NCBI GenBank assembly: GCA_025453855.1
Contig: JALOPO010000123.1
Location: forward strand, 1-5,928
From: Gemmatimonadaceae bacterium
GTDB lineage: Bacteria; Gemmatimonadota; Gemmatimonadetes; Gemmatimonadales; Gemmatimonadaceae
Direction: 5' to 3'
Length of the DNA: 5,928 nucleotides
A model generated the notes under the pieces. It was given only the letters and a program-made list of their open reading frames with translations, was not told where the DNA came from and searched no databases. Every line of letters starts with the position of its first letter. The first letter of the stretch is position 1. The position numbers were made by a program, and so were the translations under genes. Shown piece after piece: positions 5,739 to 5,928 of this stretch.

Positions 5739-5928
5739 CCGAGTACGGGGTCGCGCCGCTCTGCGAGGTGCTCGCCATCGCCCCCTCGGCCTACGACGCC
5801 CGTCGCGCGGCCGTCGCCGATCCGGCGCAGCGCTCGGCGCGCGTGCAGCGGGACGACGCGCGGGCCTCGCGCATCGACACGCTCTGGCACGATGCGCATG
5901 CGGTCTGCGGGGCGACGAAGGTGTGGAA
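5738..5928 (+). pseudogene. IS3-family transposase OrfB, N-terminal fragment (runs off window)
   Basis: The start of the catalytic transposase subunit, in the -1 frame relative to orfA. From 5738 it reads AEYGVAPLCEVLAIAPSAYD, matching the family's 'YGVEPICRVLPIAPSTYY', then ARRAAVADPAQRSARVQRDD and a helix ending GATKVW, corresponding to the HTH_21-like 'VYGARKVW' (here a Cys replaces the usual Tyr). About the first ten residues, and the slippery region where the OrfA-OrfB fusion would be made by frameshifting, are missing, so this fragment has no start of its own. The DDE integrase core would follow beyond the right edge and cannot be assessed. Confidence 0.85.

Larger units (their letters stand above)
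5454..5928 (+). mobile_element. IS3-family insertion sequence remnant, left end (runs off window)
   Basis: The region has the order expected at the left end of an IS3-family element: terminal inverted repeat (5454-5482), orfA with its own ribosome binding site, then orfB in the -1 frame relative to orfA. OrfA carries the helix-turn-helix segment and OrfB the HTH_21-like N-terminus of the family. The copy is dead as written: orfA has an internal TGA at 5598-5600, and the orfA-orfB junction near 5735-5740 lacks the leucine-zipper end of OrfA and the frameshift window. The catalytic DDE part of OrfB and the right terminal repeat lie beyond the window. The orientation points away from the amidohydrolase. 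Confidence 0.85.

Overview
The window is very GC-rich (roughly 70% by eye), with strong G/C preference at third codon positions and long open antisense frames. The gene content, a CX7C-type CcmH, a large TonB-dependent receptor with a carboxypeptidase-regulatory-like N-terminus, and exported enzymes with signal peptides ending in AQA, suggests a Gram-negative, aerobic, heterotrophic bacterium. My best guess is Gemmatimonadota or a similar lineage; this rests on family resemblance only.

Layout. Bases 1-364 hold the 3' end of a cytochrome c maturation protein (CcmH-like). Its stop codon overlaps the start of a TonB-dependent outer-membrane receptor (361-2769). Eight bases later begins a DJ-1/PfpI-family protein closely resembling isonitrile (isocyanide) hydratase but carrying a lipoprotein signal peptide (2778-3650). 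These three + strand genes look like one transcription unit. A 64-base convergent gap with two GC-rich hairpins follows. On the - strand lies an exported metal-dependent amidohydrolase (5089 down to 3715), interrupted by a single-base frameshift in a run of six C (4599-4604). Upstream of it is a poorly supported short secreted-protein ORF or decayed gene (5381 down to 5100). From 5454 to the right edge is the left end of a degenerate IS3-family insertion sequence: terminal repeat, orfA with an internal stop, a deletion, and orfB running off the window.

How the genes may work together. The receptor would import a scarce ligand (metal chelate or similar) through the outer membrane. The isonitrile-hydratase-like lipoprotein would sit in the periplasm, where it could meet that ligand. 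Isonitriles are known metal-binding groups in some natural products, so a receptor plus exported isonitrile hydratase could be an uptake-and-unloading or detoxification pair. The nearby exported amidohydrolase could in principle act on the product or on an unrelated amide or peptide. The pairing is seen in the sequence; the shared pathway is inference. No RNA genes, CRISPR array or origin was seen.
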